A stretch of 64,000 nt of DNA from Sanchytrium tribonematis (Eukaryota > Sanchytriomycota > Sanchytriomycetes > Sanchytriales > Sanchytriaceae). Positions 28,464-38,434 of the stretch are shown here, one piece after another. A model generated the notes under the pieces. The model was not told the origin of the DNA. It worked only from the letters and a program-made list of their open reading frames with translations, and searched no databases. The stretch lies in contig JADGIG010000003.1 of NCBI GenBank assembly GCA_018985235.1, positions 1 to 64,000 on the forward strand, in the 5' to 3' direction. The translations under genes were made by a program, and so were the position numbers. The stretch's first letter is position 1. Every line of letters begins with the position of its first letter.

Positions 28464-29759
28464 CTAGTCACTCCATTCTTCCTCTTCTTGAGCATCCTCA
28501 TCACTAGTTTCCGCAGCCAAAACTTTGTTTCTGTCCATCAATGCAGCAGCAAGAGAAGATGCAAGATCGCCTCCGCCAGCCATGGAAGACTGTACTTTTT
28601 TAGGAGTTTCATCAACTTCCACCTTTTTCAAAGCTTTTGGACCTGCCTTTCTAATTTCAGAAAGCAAGTCTCCTCTATCTAGTGGAACGATCTGTTTTGG
28701 CTTAGGTGAACTAGTTTTAATCTCATTAGAAGTAGCCAATGGAGGTGGGGAGAATGGAGGTGGGGGTGGGGGACCACCAGAAGGCGGAAGTGGGACTCCA
28801 TTGTTGTTTTTGATAAACGTATTTTCTACATTGACATCAGGTGAAATTTGAGCTGGAACTTGAGAAGTAATTGGGCTTCTCTCAGATTTTGGAATTGGTG
28901 GTGGAATAACCTCAGGTGGGCTGTTTAGGACCGATTTTTCGTTTTTGGGGACAGGTGGTGGAGATGAGGGTGCTTTTTTCTGTTCCAAATTCCGCTTTTT
29001 AGGAGGATCCGGTTTTTTTATTATAGGTTGAGTTTCTTTTTGAGTTTCGATTGCAGATTCTTTGCTAGATCTTCGAGGCAAGTCTGGACCTGGATTTGCT
29101 ATAACAGATGGCTGTGAAATTTGCTCCTCAACAAACGACTTTCTCTGGGGCAACTGGGGAGGAGAAGGTTTATTTTCTTCCGACGGCACCTGAGGTGGCT
29201 TCCTCCGACTCGGAGGCGGAGGCGGAGGTCTTTTTTTAGGGGTAGTAGAGGTTGAAGTGTCATTTGTGTGCTCCTGCATAAATTTCATAACAAATTTGGC
29301 AGTTTTAGGGTCTTGCAACTGTTCTGTAGTAAGCCCTGCCTTCTTGAATGTCTCTAGCCACTCGGGTGGCACGTTATTGACATCGAGGCCTTTTCCTTTC
29401 GCATATCCAACATGGCTCACATGCTGAAATCCAGATGGGCCAGAAATCATGGACTTATCTATCCCTTTTTTTGCCTTCGGTTTCTTTTTCTGTTTAGTCA
29501 AAGTACTCAATGTATCTTTAAACAAATCGTCTGGGTTTTCTGTCACTTCAAAAGAAATTCCTACCAAAAATTCCATTGTTGCAAAAGCATAGAATTGCTT
29601 GGCCAATTGGCTACATTTAATAATCTCATGTTCAAAAACTAATTCCCCGCTCATATCTCTAACCTGAAGAGTGGAACCGTATGATATTCTTCCATATATT
29701 CCTGTGTATTTCCAATTAGGTGAAGGAGTCAGAGGACTAACATAGAGTTTACAAATCAT
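28464..29759 (-). CDS. WAS: WASP-family actin nucleation promoting factor
   Basis: This 431-residue protein activates the Arp2/3 complex. A WH1/EVH1-like domain (NWKYTGIYG near residue 15) is followed by a CRIB/GBD region (ISGPSGFQHVSHVGY at about 105-119) with its autoinhibitory helix. A long proline-rich stretch for profilin and SH3 binding comes next (PPPPPPSRRKPP, and PPPPPPFSPPP later). A WH2 motif (DRGDLLSEIRKAG) precedes the acidic end EEEEWSD. The WH1 start looks clipped by about 20-30 residues. A 19-nt stretch near 29766-29784 could in theory be a 5' intron but lacks the TNAY element. ARPC5 in the same window supports a working actin system. Confidence 0.93.
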   Translation of the reverse strand: MICKLYVSPLTPSPNWKYTGIYGRISYGSTLQVRDMSGELVFEHEIIKCSQLAKQFYAFATMEFLVGISFEVTENPDDLFKDTLSTLTKQKKKPKAKKGIDKSMISGPSGFQHVSHVGYAKGKGLDVNNVPPEWLETFKKAGLTTEQLQDPKTAKFVMKFMQEHTNDTSTSTTPKKRPPPPPPSRRKPPQVPSEENKPSPPQLPQRKSFVEEQISQPSVIANPGPDLPRRSSKESAIETQKETQPIIKKPDPPKKRNLEQKKAPSSPPPVPKNEKSVLNSPPEVIPPPIPKSERSPITSQVPAQISPDVNVENTFIKNNNGVPLPPSGGPPPPPPFSPPPLATSNEIKTSSPKPKQIVPLDRGDLLSEIRKAGPKALKKVEVDETPKKVQSSMAGGGDLASSLAAALMDRNKVLAAETSDEDAQEEEEWSD

Positions 29760-29912
29760 TGCAAACTTAAAACAAAGGGTTTACAATCATTTGAATTTAA
29801 ATGCTAAGCCCAATTATAATATCATAAATTCAGATATCCCGAGTATACAGAGTTTGGCGTTTGAACTATTTTAAGAAAATTTTAATCGCGCTTCCTCATA
29901 CTCGGAGACATA

Positions 29913-31948
29913 ATGGGTTTGCTTTCTACAGGTACACCGTTAGAGTGGGATCAGGCAGCTAAATACGCTGATTTTATTAGGAGAAACGGTATTGAACAAC
30001 TTATTAATAATTACCATCATCAAAAAGGAAAGACCAATGACTCTTTGAAGTGGGGTGACGAAATTGAAAGTATCTTGGTCCGTTGGGTAGAAATTGATGG
30101 GAAACAGACAGCTCTGTTAAGCATGAGAGGATATGAATGTTATGAGGCATTATTGGAGAAGGAATTGGTGTCTATCAAAAATGGTGAAGAAATTCCAGTC
30201 TTGTGGAGGCCCGAATACGGCAAGCATATGATGGAATCCCTGCCTGGTAAACCCTATGGAAGTACAATCAAAGACTTGCTTTTTGTTGAAGAAAACATGT
30301 GCAAACGCAGAGCTGTGTTACAAAGCGTATTGCGCCCTAATGAATATCTGTTGAATGTCACGAATTTTCCATTGATGGGCTCATTGACCCATAAGTGGCT
30401 TGATGCAGACATCGATATGAATGCAAACGACTTGGTAGGTCACGGTGGTGAACATGTTCAATTTTCAAGAAGTCTGTTTATACCAGACGAGTTAATTAAC
30501 CCTCACCCGAGATTTCGAACACTAACTGCAAATATACGTAATAGGAGAGGCCATAAAGTTGGTATCAATCTTCCTATTTTTAAGGACAAAAACACTTCTT
30601 CGCCATTTTTAGAGAATTTGCCAAGGCCACAGGGTTATCAACATCCTTATGACACCAACGAAGCATTACCAGATCATGTCTATCTTGACTGCATGTGTTT
30701 TGGGATGGGTTGTTGTTGCCTACAATTAACATTTCAATGTTCAAATATAGATGAAGGGAGACGATTATTTGATCAGCTCGCACCCCTGGCCCCACTAGTC
30801 ATGGCTCTATCTGCTGCTTCTCCAATATTCAAAGGCTACCTAACTGACCGAGATTGTAGATGGGAAGTGATTTCTGCAAGTGTGGATGATCGAAATCCAT
30901 TTGAAAGAGGAAACCTAAATTCGAAAGATTCGATTCACATTCCTAAATCGAGGTATGGTCCTATTAGTACTTATATATCAAATTATCACGACTTTGACGA
31001 TAGATACAATGATACGGAGCTCGTTGTTGATGCCGATGTGTTTAAGAGACTAATGGAAAGTGGAATGGATTACAGGTTAAGCAGGCATTTTGCACATTTG
31101 TTTACTAGAGATCCACTTGTAATTTACAAAGAATTGTTAAAGCAAGACAATACAAAAGTGACTGATCACTTCGAAAATATAAATAGCACAAATTGGCAAA
31201 CTATGAGATTCAAGCCTCCTCCTGATTTTACTTCTGACATTGGCTGGAGAGTTGAATTTCGATCAATGGAAGTTCAACCTAGTGACTTTGGAAACGCCGC
31301 ATTCTCAATTTTCATAATTTTATTAACGCGTGCTATTATTAGCTTTAATCTAAATTTTTACATACCTATTAGTAAAAATGACGAAAATTTAGAGCGAGCT
31401 CATATCCGAGATGCTGTGAATCTTCAGAAATTTTGGTTCAGGAATCAGGTGCAAAATTACAATGACACACATGAAGAAAATGATTCTAATATTTGCATGG
31501 ACATGAATGATTGCTGTACTATTGAGTATAAAAAGAAAGGTTTTGGCAGATTTGGTAAATTAAAATGTACAAGTGAATTTGAAGAAGAATTGTGGTCAGA
31601 AATGACTCTGGATGAGATTTTTAACGGCAAAGTATATTTTTATTAATACAGAAAGGTGGATTTAAAGGTTTAATTGCAGTGGTCGAAAGTTATCTCAATT
31701 TTCAAAAGATTGGAGTAACAGAAAGGTGCCAGCTTCAAACATATATCAGCCACATACGTGATATTGCCAGTGGTAAAACACCAACTGTTGCAAGTAGTAT
31801 TCGTGAATTTGTACAATCTCATAAAAGTTACAAAGGTGATTCAATCATCAATGAAGAGATTACTAGTGACCTTTTAAAGATGTATAACAAATCTCTGGAT
31901 AGCAACAGTCCATTTTTTGACACTTTGAAAGATTGTGGGTGCATTTAA
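29913..31948 (+). CDS. GCLC: Glutamate-cysteine ligase catalytic subunit (two exons)
   Basis: Exon 1 is 29913-31631 and exon 2 is 31652-31948, giving 671 residues. It carries out the first step of glutathione synthesis. MGLLSTGTPLEW is the canonical start; KWGDEIE and LLSMRGYE follow. Catalytic-core blocks include MGCCCLQLTFQC (about 272-283) and GWRVEFRSMEVQ (about 445-456). Splicing joins EIFNGKK to GGFKGLIAVVESYL, the conserved C-terminal helix region. Unspliced protein ends at VYFY and loses about 100 residues. This gene holds the single 20-nt intron. Together with peroxiredoxin 6 in the same window it shows a glutathione-based redox system. Confidence 0.96.
31632..31651 (+). other. 20-nt spliceosomal intron in GCLC
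   Basis: The intron reads gtatatttttattaatacag. It is phase 0: AAA joins AAA, then GGFKGLI. It is one base longer than the other eleven and the only CAG end. TAAT keeps the same distance to the 3' splice site, so the extra base lies in the upstream T-rich part. Confidence 0.92.
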
Positions 31949-31975
31949 TAAACAAGCAATACTCCAAGGTTTCAC

Positions 31976-33026
31976 ATGTTTCTCTGTCAGTTGACCAAAG
32001 AAAACACAATATCACCAGTTTGTACCAAATACGGTACCATATATGACTACCATTCCATTATGCAATATATCCAACAACATCACAAGGATCCTCAAACACA
32101 AAAAGAATTGAACGAATCAGATTTGACAAAGATAGATATTTCGTATCTAACATCTACTTATACAAATGATTTTAGTGATGATAAAGAAAAACTACTTTCG
32201 AGGTTGCTATACGAAAGAGATGCTATGATTCGATTAGTCGCTAAAGTTATGCAAGATTATCAAACTGAGGAACAGCCGCTTAAGCGAAAAAAAATAGAAC
32301 CAACTTATTCCTTTCATGACTTCAAAGAAGAGATAGAAAAATCTAATGTTATGAAGTATAGAAAACAAAAAAATAAGCAGCTTTCTGACTTTGTGGTGAA
32401 TTTTGCGCAGACTGACGTTTCTGAATTTCCTGATTTAGCTCAACATCCCTTAAAAAAAGTTACTCTTGCTGTAAAGAACAAGATATACTTAATGCATAAT
32501 GACAAAGCAATCCACGAATATATTGCGCATACCAAAAAAGAGCCCAAATTTGTGTTTTGGCATTGCGATCTGAAAATATTTTTTGTTGTATATTCCACAT
32601 TTCTAGACCTTTATAGCTGGGAGTCAGGCTATGTTAATACCTGGCATATAAAACATGAAATTATAGATGCAAAATGTTGTGCCAATGGATACTTGGTCGG
32701 AATACAAAACTCAAATTCTCAAATAGATATTTTTGATCTGCGAAAAATTAATGAAGACAGCAGGGGATTTGTTAAAAGTATTGATGTTGAGAACAACTCA
32801 TCATTTGGTTTCGCAAAAAATCACAATTTATTTGTTTTTGGGCAGGAAACAAGGTAATTTTATCTTACATAGTTGCTTTCAATATAAAACTTGGAATAAA
32901 CTTGAAAATGATATTGAAATTAAAGGCATCTCAAAGGTGGTACATAGCTGGATATCAGAGGGTGACTGGTTTGGATTTTACGACATGATTGTACAATTAA
33001 ATGATAAAATAATAAAATTGTCTTAA
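31976..33026 (+). CDS. PRP19: PRP19 U-box spliceosome factor, shortened (two exons)
   Basis: Exon 1 is 31976-32853 and exon 2 is 32873-33026, giving 343 residues. PRP19 is the U-box E3 ligase core of the NineTeen complex needed for spliceosome activation. The U-box begins at the start (MFLCQLTKEN, PVCTKYGTIYDYHSI). DPQTQKELNESDL, a tetramerisation coiled coil (about 62-90) and a linker follow. Usual PRP19 is around 500 residues with seven WD40 blades. Here the C-terminal part is only about 185 residues of weak WD-like repeats, with few clear WD dipeptides. The intron lies in this region. The N-terminal match is strong; the reduced C-terminus is noted under findings. Confidence 0.88.
32854..32872 (+). 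other. 19-nt spliceosomal intron in PRP19
   Basis: The intron reads gtaattttatcttacatag. It is phase 2: AG joins T to give Ser, followed by CFQYKTWNKL in a beta-rich frame to the stop. TTAC is the TNAY element. Read-through ends at TAA. Confidence 0.9.
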
Positions 33027-33049
33027 ATTTTTAAAACAAGTTTATCAAT

Positions 33050-34039
33050 ATGCCAACTGCATCTGAAAATTCCTTCTTGGCCAAATTACAGCAACCGGCC
33101 GTGGAAGAAGTACAGAATAGTGTATCATATTCATTTGAAGATAAGATTACGGCCTTGAGATCAACTGTAAAAGAAGCCAAATTGCAATTGCGATCTGTTC
33201 AAGGACATTTGAATGCTTTAGAGGATGCATCAAAGCAACTTAAAGATAAATATTTGGATCACCAGCACTCCTACATAGAACTTAATAACATTTTAAATTG
33301 GTTTGACATTCTTGATGAGTTGATTATTATGTTGAGAAGTGGCACTCCATTACTTCAGCTTGTCAACCATAGTTTTGACCACATGTTTAAAGAGGTAGAT
33401 CAATGCAACATCTATCTGCATAATCATCCGGATTACAAATTATCAGCGGAATATTCGCAAACAACTCGAACAATAATTACTAAAGCACTTACTTTGTACT
33501 CAATGACGTTTGGAGAATACCTACAAACAATCGTCAAGGACGTTAAAAGTATTCCAACTGCACAATCAAATTTCGAAAACCATTTGGAAAGCCTCTGTTT
33601 CTATACCAAACCATTTCATGACAAATTGGAGGACGTGGAATTTAGGCAGATCTTTGAGGATGCGATTGATATATTTCTAGAACATAGAAATGCGTCTTTA
33701 CGTCCGTTATTTGTAAATTTGACGTTGGATAAAATCTCACAGCTAAATTGTGTCAGCGACTATTCTCGAACTATAAAATCGTTTTTAGTTCAAGAAACAA
33801 ATCTTTTTGTCAACATATTTGGCTCAAATTTTATATCATATAGCCAGCTTTACACAAACCTAATTCAAATATCAACAAAACACATACTTGAATATATTGC
33901 AGAAAGCGATGATGGTGCTTTGCTTGAAATAAGACTATTGCTTAACAGCGAGCTTATTGCAAGCGATTTAGATTCCAAAGCAAAACTTATTTTATTGGAG
34001 GGATTCTCGGACCTGAGCAATTTTTTAAATAAAAATTAA
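33050..34039 (+). CDS. COG3: COG3-like subunit of the Golgi COG tether, N-terminal half only
   Basis: This 329-residue protein opens with a disordered stretch and then coiled coil (LRSVQGHLNALEDASKQL, about 46-63). A helical block around 80-150 follows, with ILNWFDILDELIIML, VDQCNIYLHNHPDYKLSAEY and TITKALTLY. The last items match the COG3/Sec34 pattern of a YLxxHxxYKES-type motif. COG3 is normally about 800 residues; this ends at LNKN with no visible continuation. Its stop overlaps the convergent ankyrin gene by four bases. Either the gene is truly shortened or the C-terminal half has been lost. COG tethers retrograde vesicles at the Golgi. Confidence 0.65.
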   Translation: MPTASENSFLAKLQQPAVEEVQNSVSYSFEDKITALRSTVKEAKLQLRSVQGHLNALEDASKQLKDKYLDHQHSYIELNNILNWFDILDELIIMLRSGTPLLQLVNHSFDHMFKEVDQCNIYLHNHPDYKLSAEYSQTTRTIITKALTLYSMTFGEYLQTIVKDVKSIPTAQSNFENHLESLCFYTKPFHDKLEDVEFRQIFEDAIDIFLEHRNASLRPLFVNLTLDKISQLNCVSDYSRTIKSFLVQETNLFVNIFGSNFISYSQLYTNLIQISTKHILEYIAESDDGALLEIRLLLNSELIASDLDSKAKLILLEGFSDLSNFLNKN

Positions 34040-35013
34040 TTAAACCTTCTTCGAATGGCATCAGGACTTTCGAAATTCTCTGTTGTCGGTGATCTAGGTC
34101 TTTTTCTACCTGGGATACTTTGAAGAGAAACAACGAAATCTCTTAGACTAATTGGTGTCATTCCGTGTTTATTTTGAATTTGCCAATTTGCAGGTGCTTC
34201 GAATTTTCTGAAGCAAAATTTCTGGGACTTTGAATATTCGTAATAATCATGAAGAGGCGTGTTACCGTCTACATCTTGTCGGTCTAGTGTAATCCCTGCT
34301 TGAGTTAACATATCCACATACCACAAATCATTTTCCTTGATTGCAAAGTGTAAAAGGGTCTTTCCTCTTTCATCTGTAACATCTAAATTAAAACCTTTCT
34401 CGGTATATAGCTTAAAAATTTCCTTTCGTTCTCGGGGCTCATTTTCTACACAAAATACTTGTATTATGGGATATGTTCCATATTTTCTAATATTTACAAG
34501 GTTGGGTTCTAATTCTACCATCCGGGATATTAACTTCAGCGATCTCTCATCGATTTTTCTGCTCAATATTGCATTGAGACAACTTCCCATCTCGCCGATT
34601 ATTGGCATCGAAAGAATTGAAGGATCACCTTCAATCAAATATTCAACAATGTCGTAATGTCCATTTTCACATGCCAACATTGTAGGGTGGACACCGTCAT
34701 TGTCGCAACTTTTCAAAAGATCTGTTTGATAATGCAACAACATTTTTACCATTTCCAAATACCCAAACTTACAAGCATTATGAAGCAAGTTATAACCATA
34801 TTCGTCTGTGATAGAGTAGTTTCTTGGCAATAGATCCATCATTTCTAGCCTACCCAGTTCGCTACAGGCAAATAAATATTGACAAAGATTAAAATGTGGA
34901 ATATTTGGAGGCATTTGTCTCTTAAACTCATTCATATCATTGTTAATAATGCAGTATCCCAAAAAATCACCCTCTTGAAAGCGATAAAACTCATCCACAA
35001 AATATTGTTCCAT
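34036..35013 (-). CDS. Ankyrin-repeat protein
   Basis: This 325-residue protein has at least five ankyrin repeats between about residues 70 and 270. They show the GxNLLHNACKFGYLEMVKMLL pattern near 74, DGVHPTMLACENGHYDIVEYL near 108, GKTLLHFAIKENDLWYVDML near 220 and GNTPLHDYYEY near 253. A basic tail with RKRPRSP (about 305) resembles a nuclear localisation signal. Ankyrin repeats mediate protein-protein contacts, and the partner is unknown. The start is the first ATG at 35013. The gene lies 24 bases downstream of ELP1 on the same strand and overlaps the convergent COG3 gene's stop by four bases. Confidence 0.85.
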   Translation of the reverse strand: MEQYFVDEFYRFQEGDFLGYCIINNDMNEFKRQMPPNIPHFNLCQYLFACSELGRLEMMDLLPRNYSITDEYGYNLLHNACKFGYLEMVKMLLHYQTDLLKSCDNDGVHPTMLACENGHYDIVEYLIEGDPSILSMPIIGEMGSCLNAILSRKIDERSLKLISRMVELEPNLVNIRKYGTYPIIQVFCVENEPRERKEIFKLYTEKGFNLDVTDERGKTLLHFAIKENDLWYVDMLTQAGITLDRQDVDGNTPLHDYYEYSKSQKFCFRKFEAPANWQIQNKHGMTPISLRDFVVSLQSIPGRKRPRSPTTENFESPDAIRRRFN

Positions 35014-35037
35014 CAGGAGATTGTCAAAATAAAAGTT

Positions 35038-38000
35038 TTATTGAAAATGAATCCAAACAGGTTTCGAGGCTAATGCGGGAAAATCCAGCGGTTTCGTAAC
35101 GCTAATAGAATATTCTACCAGGTCTTGCTTAGAAACAGAGTTGCTTCTACCCAGAACTGTCATTTGCTTTGAAAAGAAAGAATGATCAAATGTTGCTTTT
35201 GCATCATGTAATGTCTCATATAATGAGTAGATTTGTTTATAAAGATCAAATGCTTCGCCAAAATTGTATGATAAAAATAATTGTGTATGTAGATGTTGAT
35301 ATTCCACTAATTTTTCATTAAAAGAATTGACGATATAGATAAATTCGTTGATGAGATAAACTTCCTGATAAATAGTTCCCTTTCTACGACCACTTTGTTG
35401 CTTTTTGTCAGACTTTCGCTTGGATTTAACAGTTTTGCCTGTTTTGAAAGTTAATCGGGACAAACCAGTAACTTGAGAAACTAAAGTAGATCTACTTGTT
35501 TCCATTGTCTTCACAGAGTTAATATCATCAATTTCGAAAAATTCTTCGTTTTCTAAATCTTTTAATTTCGATTCCATTTCTGCTCGACAATGCTTGATTT
35601 CGTTTGCAAGGCTCTCGACCTTCGAAAGATAATTGTTCAATTCGATCAATAAAGCATTATACTTTTCAATCAATAGTAATGTGTCATTAGCTACGACGTA
35701 ATTGATAAAAGGCTCTGTAGTCCCAACCAGTTGCATATCTGTCGGAGTTAATTTGTTGATGCACAAAACATTATAAATACCAATATGATCTCCAAATATT
35801 TCCAACAACTCTATCAAATCATTAGAATTATTTCTCCCTGATAATTTGATGCAGGCAAAGCTTTCATTATAATATTTTTGTTCAGCGAACAACTCCATGG
35901 CCGAGTCAAATTTTTTTGCCAGAAAAAAGCAGATGGCAGCGGCAATTCTCTGCTTCTTCGATTGCAAATAAAAAGCGTAAAGTTCCCAAATAGCACTCCA
36001 ACAGGAATGAGCAAACTGCTTGTTTTTAATTAGGTGATGTATTGGTATTTTATAGCAATTAAAATGAGAGATGTGAGAACAAATTTTTTCAATGTCTTCG
36101 CTATTATCTATTAGATGCACAGCTGCCTTGCCATAATTTTCAACCTCAATATCAATTAAAAACCTTTGCTCATGAGGAGATAGTAATTTGACACGATCGA
36201 TGAAGCTCAAATATTCCTTTGGATCGATGTCACAGTATCGAGCAACAAATTGCACAAATTCCAAATCATAAGTCTCAAATGCGCTTTTATACAAAATGCT
36301 TTTGTCTGTTAGAAATATGCAATATTTCAAAAGATCTAAGGCCTTCTTTTTATCTGAATATATCTCTTTGATGATATGTATTGCTGATTGTATATTGTTG
36401 GAATCTCGTATGAAAGCCGTAACCAATGCCTGCAAATCATCAATTCTCCATTCTAAAAGACTATTTCCATTTTTCTTATAAATAAATTCTCTGAAAATAC
36501 CACATATACATTTAACCTTATTCTTCATTGATTCATGGTCAATTTGCAGCAGGACAGACTCTTCTTTATAAAATTTCAAAAAGGAGTTCGAGTTGCTCAA
36601 CGCGGTCAAAATTAAATTAATACGTTCAGGAGAACAGTGTTGCACGATATTTTCAATTTTCTCTTGGACGTCCCCTTTAATATCAAATATAATATTAAAA
36701 TCTATTCTATGTTTTCTACATAATTCTACAGCTAGAAACATATTTAATCTTTTCATTTCGTCAATAATTGACAAGATTATAAATGGCCTTGGATAAAATA
36801 TCTCAATATTTCCTCTAGGTAGGTGAATAATGATTTTATCACCACACATTGTAACAATAGACGCACCAAACTCCACTTCCCTGAACCAATTCAAGTTAAT
36901 GTTGACTAGGGAACTTATTTCGAGGGTGTCATCGAATTTGGTAGTAATCAAATAATCACCGTAAACAATAAATGATCTAACATTTGGAGAAATGAGCTCA
37001 ACCGAAAGAGAATCAAGCGAGATTTTGGACAGACTTCGATCTTCCGAAAGGTAAATAAGACTACTATCATACAATGTCGACAATATTGGTGTTGATGTTT
37101 TGAGTTCAAAATCATTTTTAAATATCGTACTACCTGAAATGAATGTTTTGGCTTGCGCATGCAATAGCTGATTAAAATTAGAAGAAATAATACTAAATAT
37201 CTTACCTGTGCTCGATAAAGTTTTTCCTTCTAGTGAAGGTGAAATTAGAGAAATTAAAATTTCATTTTCATAAGTGATATTACCAATTAAAATGGCTTCA
37301 GGTAATTCGTAAGCCATATCAAATTTTCTTTTAATATTAAGTCCTTTGTCAAACTCAAGTTTAGTTTCGTAATACGCATGTCGAGATAAAGAATACAACG
37401 TGCTATTATACAACACGCAATCCAAAATCTCTTCTGGGAAATTGATAATTAAATGTGCATAAGGCGGTGGCACACAGGCTAGATTCATATTTGTGACAAA
37501 TATTTCATTTCCATTAATCATAGCGACAATGCCCTCATTCGAAACAGTTGTTAAAATAGGGAATAAAGCTATTTTGTTAGTGTTTGAGTAAATATTGATT
37601 GTGTTTTCATACAAATACCATTTTAAATTTTGAACCGAAATTGTGTTCAAAATGTACCATTTGTCATTCATACATTGATAAATTAATATTTTGTTTTCTG
37701 AGCAATTTAAAGACTGAACCTCTACGTAAAGCATATTTTGGTCCTCATTTGTTCTCATTTTTGTTACATACAAATTATTGTTATGGAAGTTAAAGGCTCC
37801 ATGCTCCAATCCATTGGGTTCCACAAAAACGGCAACCAGTTTTTCTCTTCTCCTTTGAATAGTGACTACACGATGTTTGTACCAGCAAATGGAATTGGAT
37901 ATTTTATGTGCGTGCTTGCTAAATAAATCCCCATCCTCATTATAAATATAAAGTTGTTGGTTTTTTTGGATTGCAAAATATTCCTCGTCTGACCTCCAAC

Positions 38001-38241
38001 AATGTGTGGTTTGTCCGATTTCTTCAACCTTTAAATCATCGGTCACAATTTTTGAGTGCTTACCTATTGTTTGGACTTGAGTTGACTCTTTTCCCCAATT
38101 TGGAGTTTGAAATTTGTGTGTTTCTGTGCCATCGATATCAAATTGTTCATCGTCCAAAGTGAAGCAGTCGTCTTTAATGACAAGTCGGTCATTTATTAAT
38201 TCAGAATGCACAACACTCGGATTCCATTTCAACACATTCAT
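35038..38241 (-). CDS. ELP1: ELP1, Elongator complex scaffold
   Basis: This 1067-residue protein is the scaffold of Elongator, which modifies wobble uridines of tRNAs. The N-terminal WD40 region has HCWRSDEEYFAI (about 80-91) and EPNGLEHGAF (about 141-150), matching the family's TWRGDGxxFAV and EKNGLxHGxF. A long helical C-terminal region follows. The basic block SKRKSDKKQQSGRRKGTIYQ (near 940) matches the tRNA-binding Lys/Arg stretch followed by the GSxYEE motif. The first WD40 propeller's opening (about 100 residues in other ELP1) is absent. DPH3, which also supports Elongator by electron delivery, lies at 59740. Confidence 0.93.
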   Translation of the reverse strand: MNVLKWNPSVVHSELINDRLVIKDDCFTLDDEQFDIDGTETHKFQTPNWGKESTQVQTIGKHSKIVTDDLKVEEIGQTTHCWRSDEEYFAIQKNQQLYIYNEDGDLFSKHAHKISNSICWYKHRVVTIQRRREKLVAVFVEPNGLEHGAFNFHNNNLYVTKMRTNEDQNMLYVEVQSLNCSENKILIYQCMNDKWYILNTISVQNLKWYLYENTINIYSNTNKIALFPILTTVSNEGIVAMINGNEIFVTNMNLACVPPPYAHLIINFPEEILDCVLYNSTLYSLSRHAYYETKLEFDKGLNIKRKFDMAYELPEAILIGNITYENEILISLISPSLEGKTLSSTGKIFSIISSNFNQLLHAQAKTFISGSTIFKNDFELKTSTPILSTLYDSSLIYLSEDRSLSKISLDSLSVELISPNVRSFIVYGDYLITTKFDDTLEISSLVNINLNWFREVEFGASIVTMCGDKIIIHLPRGNIEIFYPRPFIILSIIDEMKRLNMFLAVELCRKHRIDFNIIFDIKGDVQEKIENIVQHCSPERINLILTALSNSNSFLKFYKEESVLLQIDHESMKNKVKCICGIFREFIYKKNGNSLLEWRIDDLQALVTAFIRDSNNIQSAIHIIKEIYSDKKKALDLLKYCIFLTDKSILYKSAFETYDLEFVQFVARYCDIDPKEYLSFIDRVKLLSPHEQRFLIDIEVENYGKAAVHLIDNSEDIEKICSHISHFNCYKIPIHHLIKNKQFAHSCWSAIWELYAFYLQSKKQRIAAAICFFLAKKFDSAMELFAEQKYYNESFACIKLSGRNNSNDLIELLEIFGDHIGIYNVLCINKLTPTDMQLVGTTEPFINYVVANDTLLLIEKYNALLIELNNYLSKVESLANEIKHCRAEMESKLKDLENEEFFEIDDINSVKTMETSRSTLVSQVTGLSRLTFKTGKTVKSKRKSDKKQQSGRRKGTIYQEVYLINEFIYIVNSFNEKLVEYQHLHTQLFLSYNFGEAFDLYKQIYSLYETLHDAKATFDHSFFSKQMTVLGRSNSVSKQDLVEYSISVTKPLDFPALASKPVWIHFQ

Positions 38242-38276
38242 TGGTTTTACAGATACTCCTTAAATTATTTATTGGC

Positions 38277-38396
38277 CTATTTTTTAATTATTTCCATCAA
38301 GTCGATATATTGCATAACAGTCTCCTCAATCTCATCTTTCTTTACTAAATCCATAAAATCCTTTTGAATTTTTTCAATATGAAAATATTTTTGCAT
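38277..38396 (-). CDS. Possible 39-residue small protein
   Basis: ATG at 38396 opens a frame to TAG at 38277. The protein would be helical and charged, with alternating acidic and basic residues (IQKDFMDLVKKDEIEE). An upstream stop is in frame, and the ELP1 start follows 35 bases later. The next gene, UNG, is divergent, so this stretch is also the shared promoter region. Nothing identifies a family, and an AT-rich stretch this short can hold such a frame by chance. I found no 19-nt intron that would join it to ELP1. Confidence 0.25.
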   Translation of the reverse strand: MQKYFHIEKIQKDFMDLVKKDEIEETVMQYIDLMEIIKK

Positions 38397-38434
38397 CTCG
38401 TTTCAATAATTTTTCTAACTTTCAATTTTTGACA

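Noticed and set aside
29766-29784. A 19-nt GTA...AG stretch upstream of WASP that could add a tiny 5' exon
   Set aside because: It lacks the TNAY element and ends AAG, unlike all accepted introns, and would leave an exon of only two codons.
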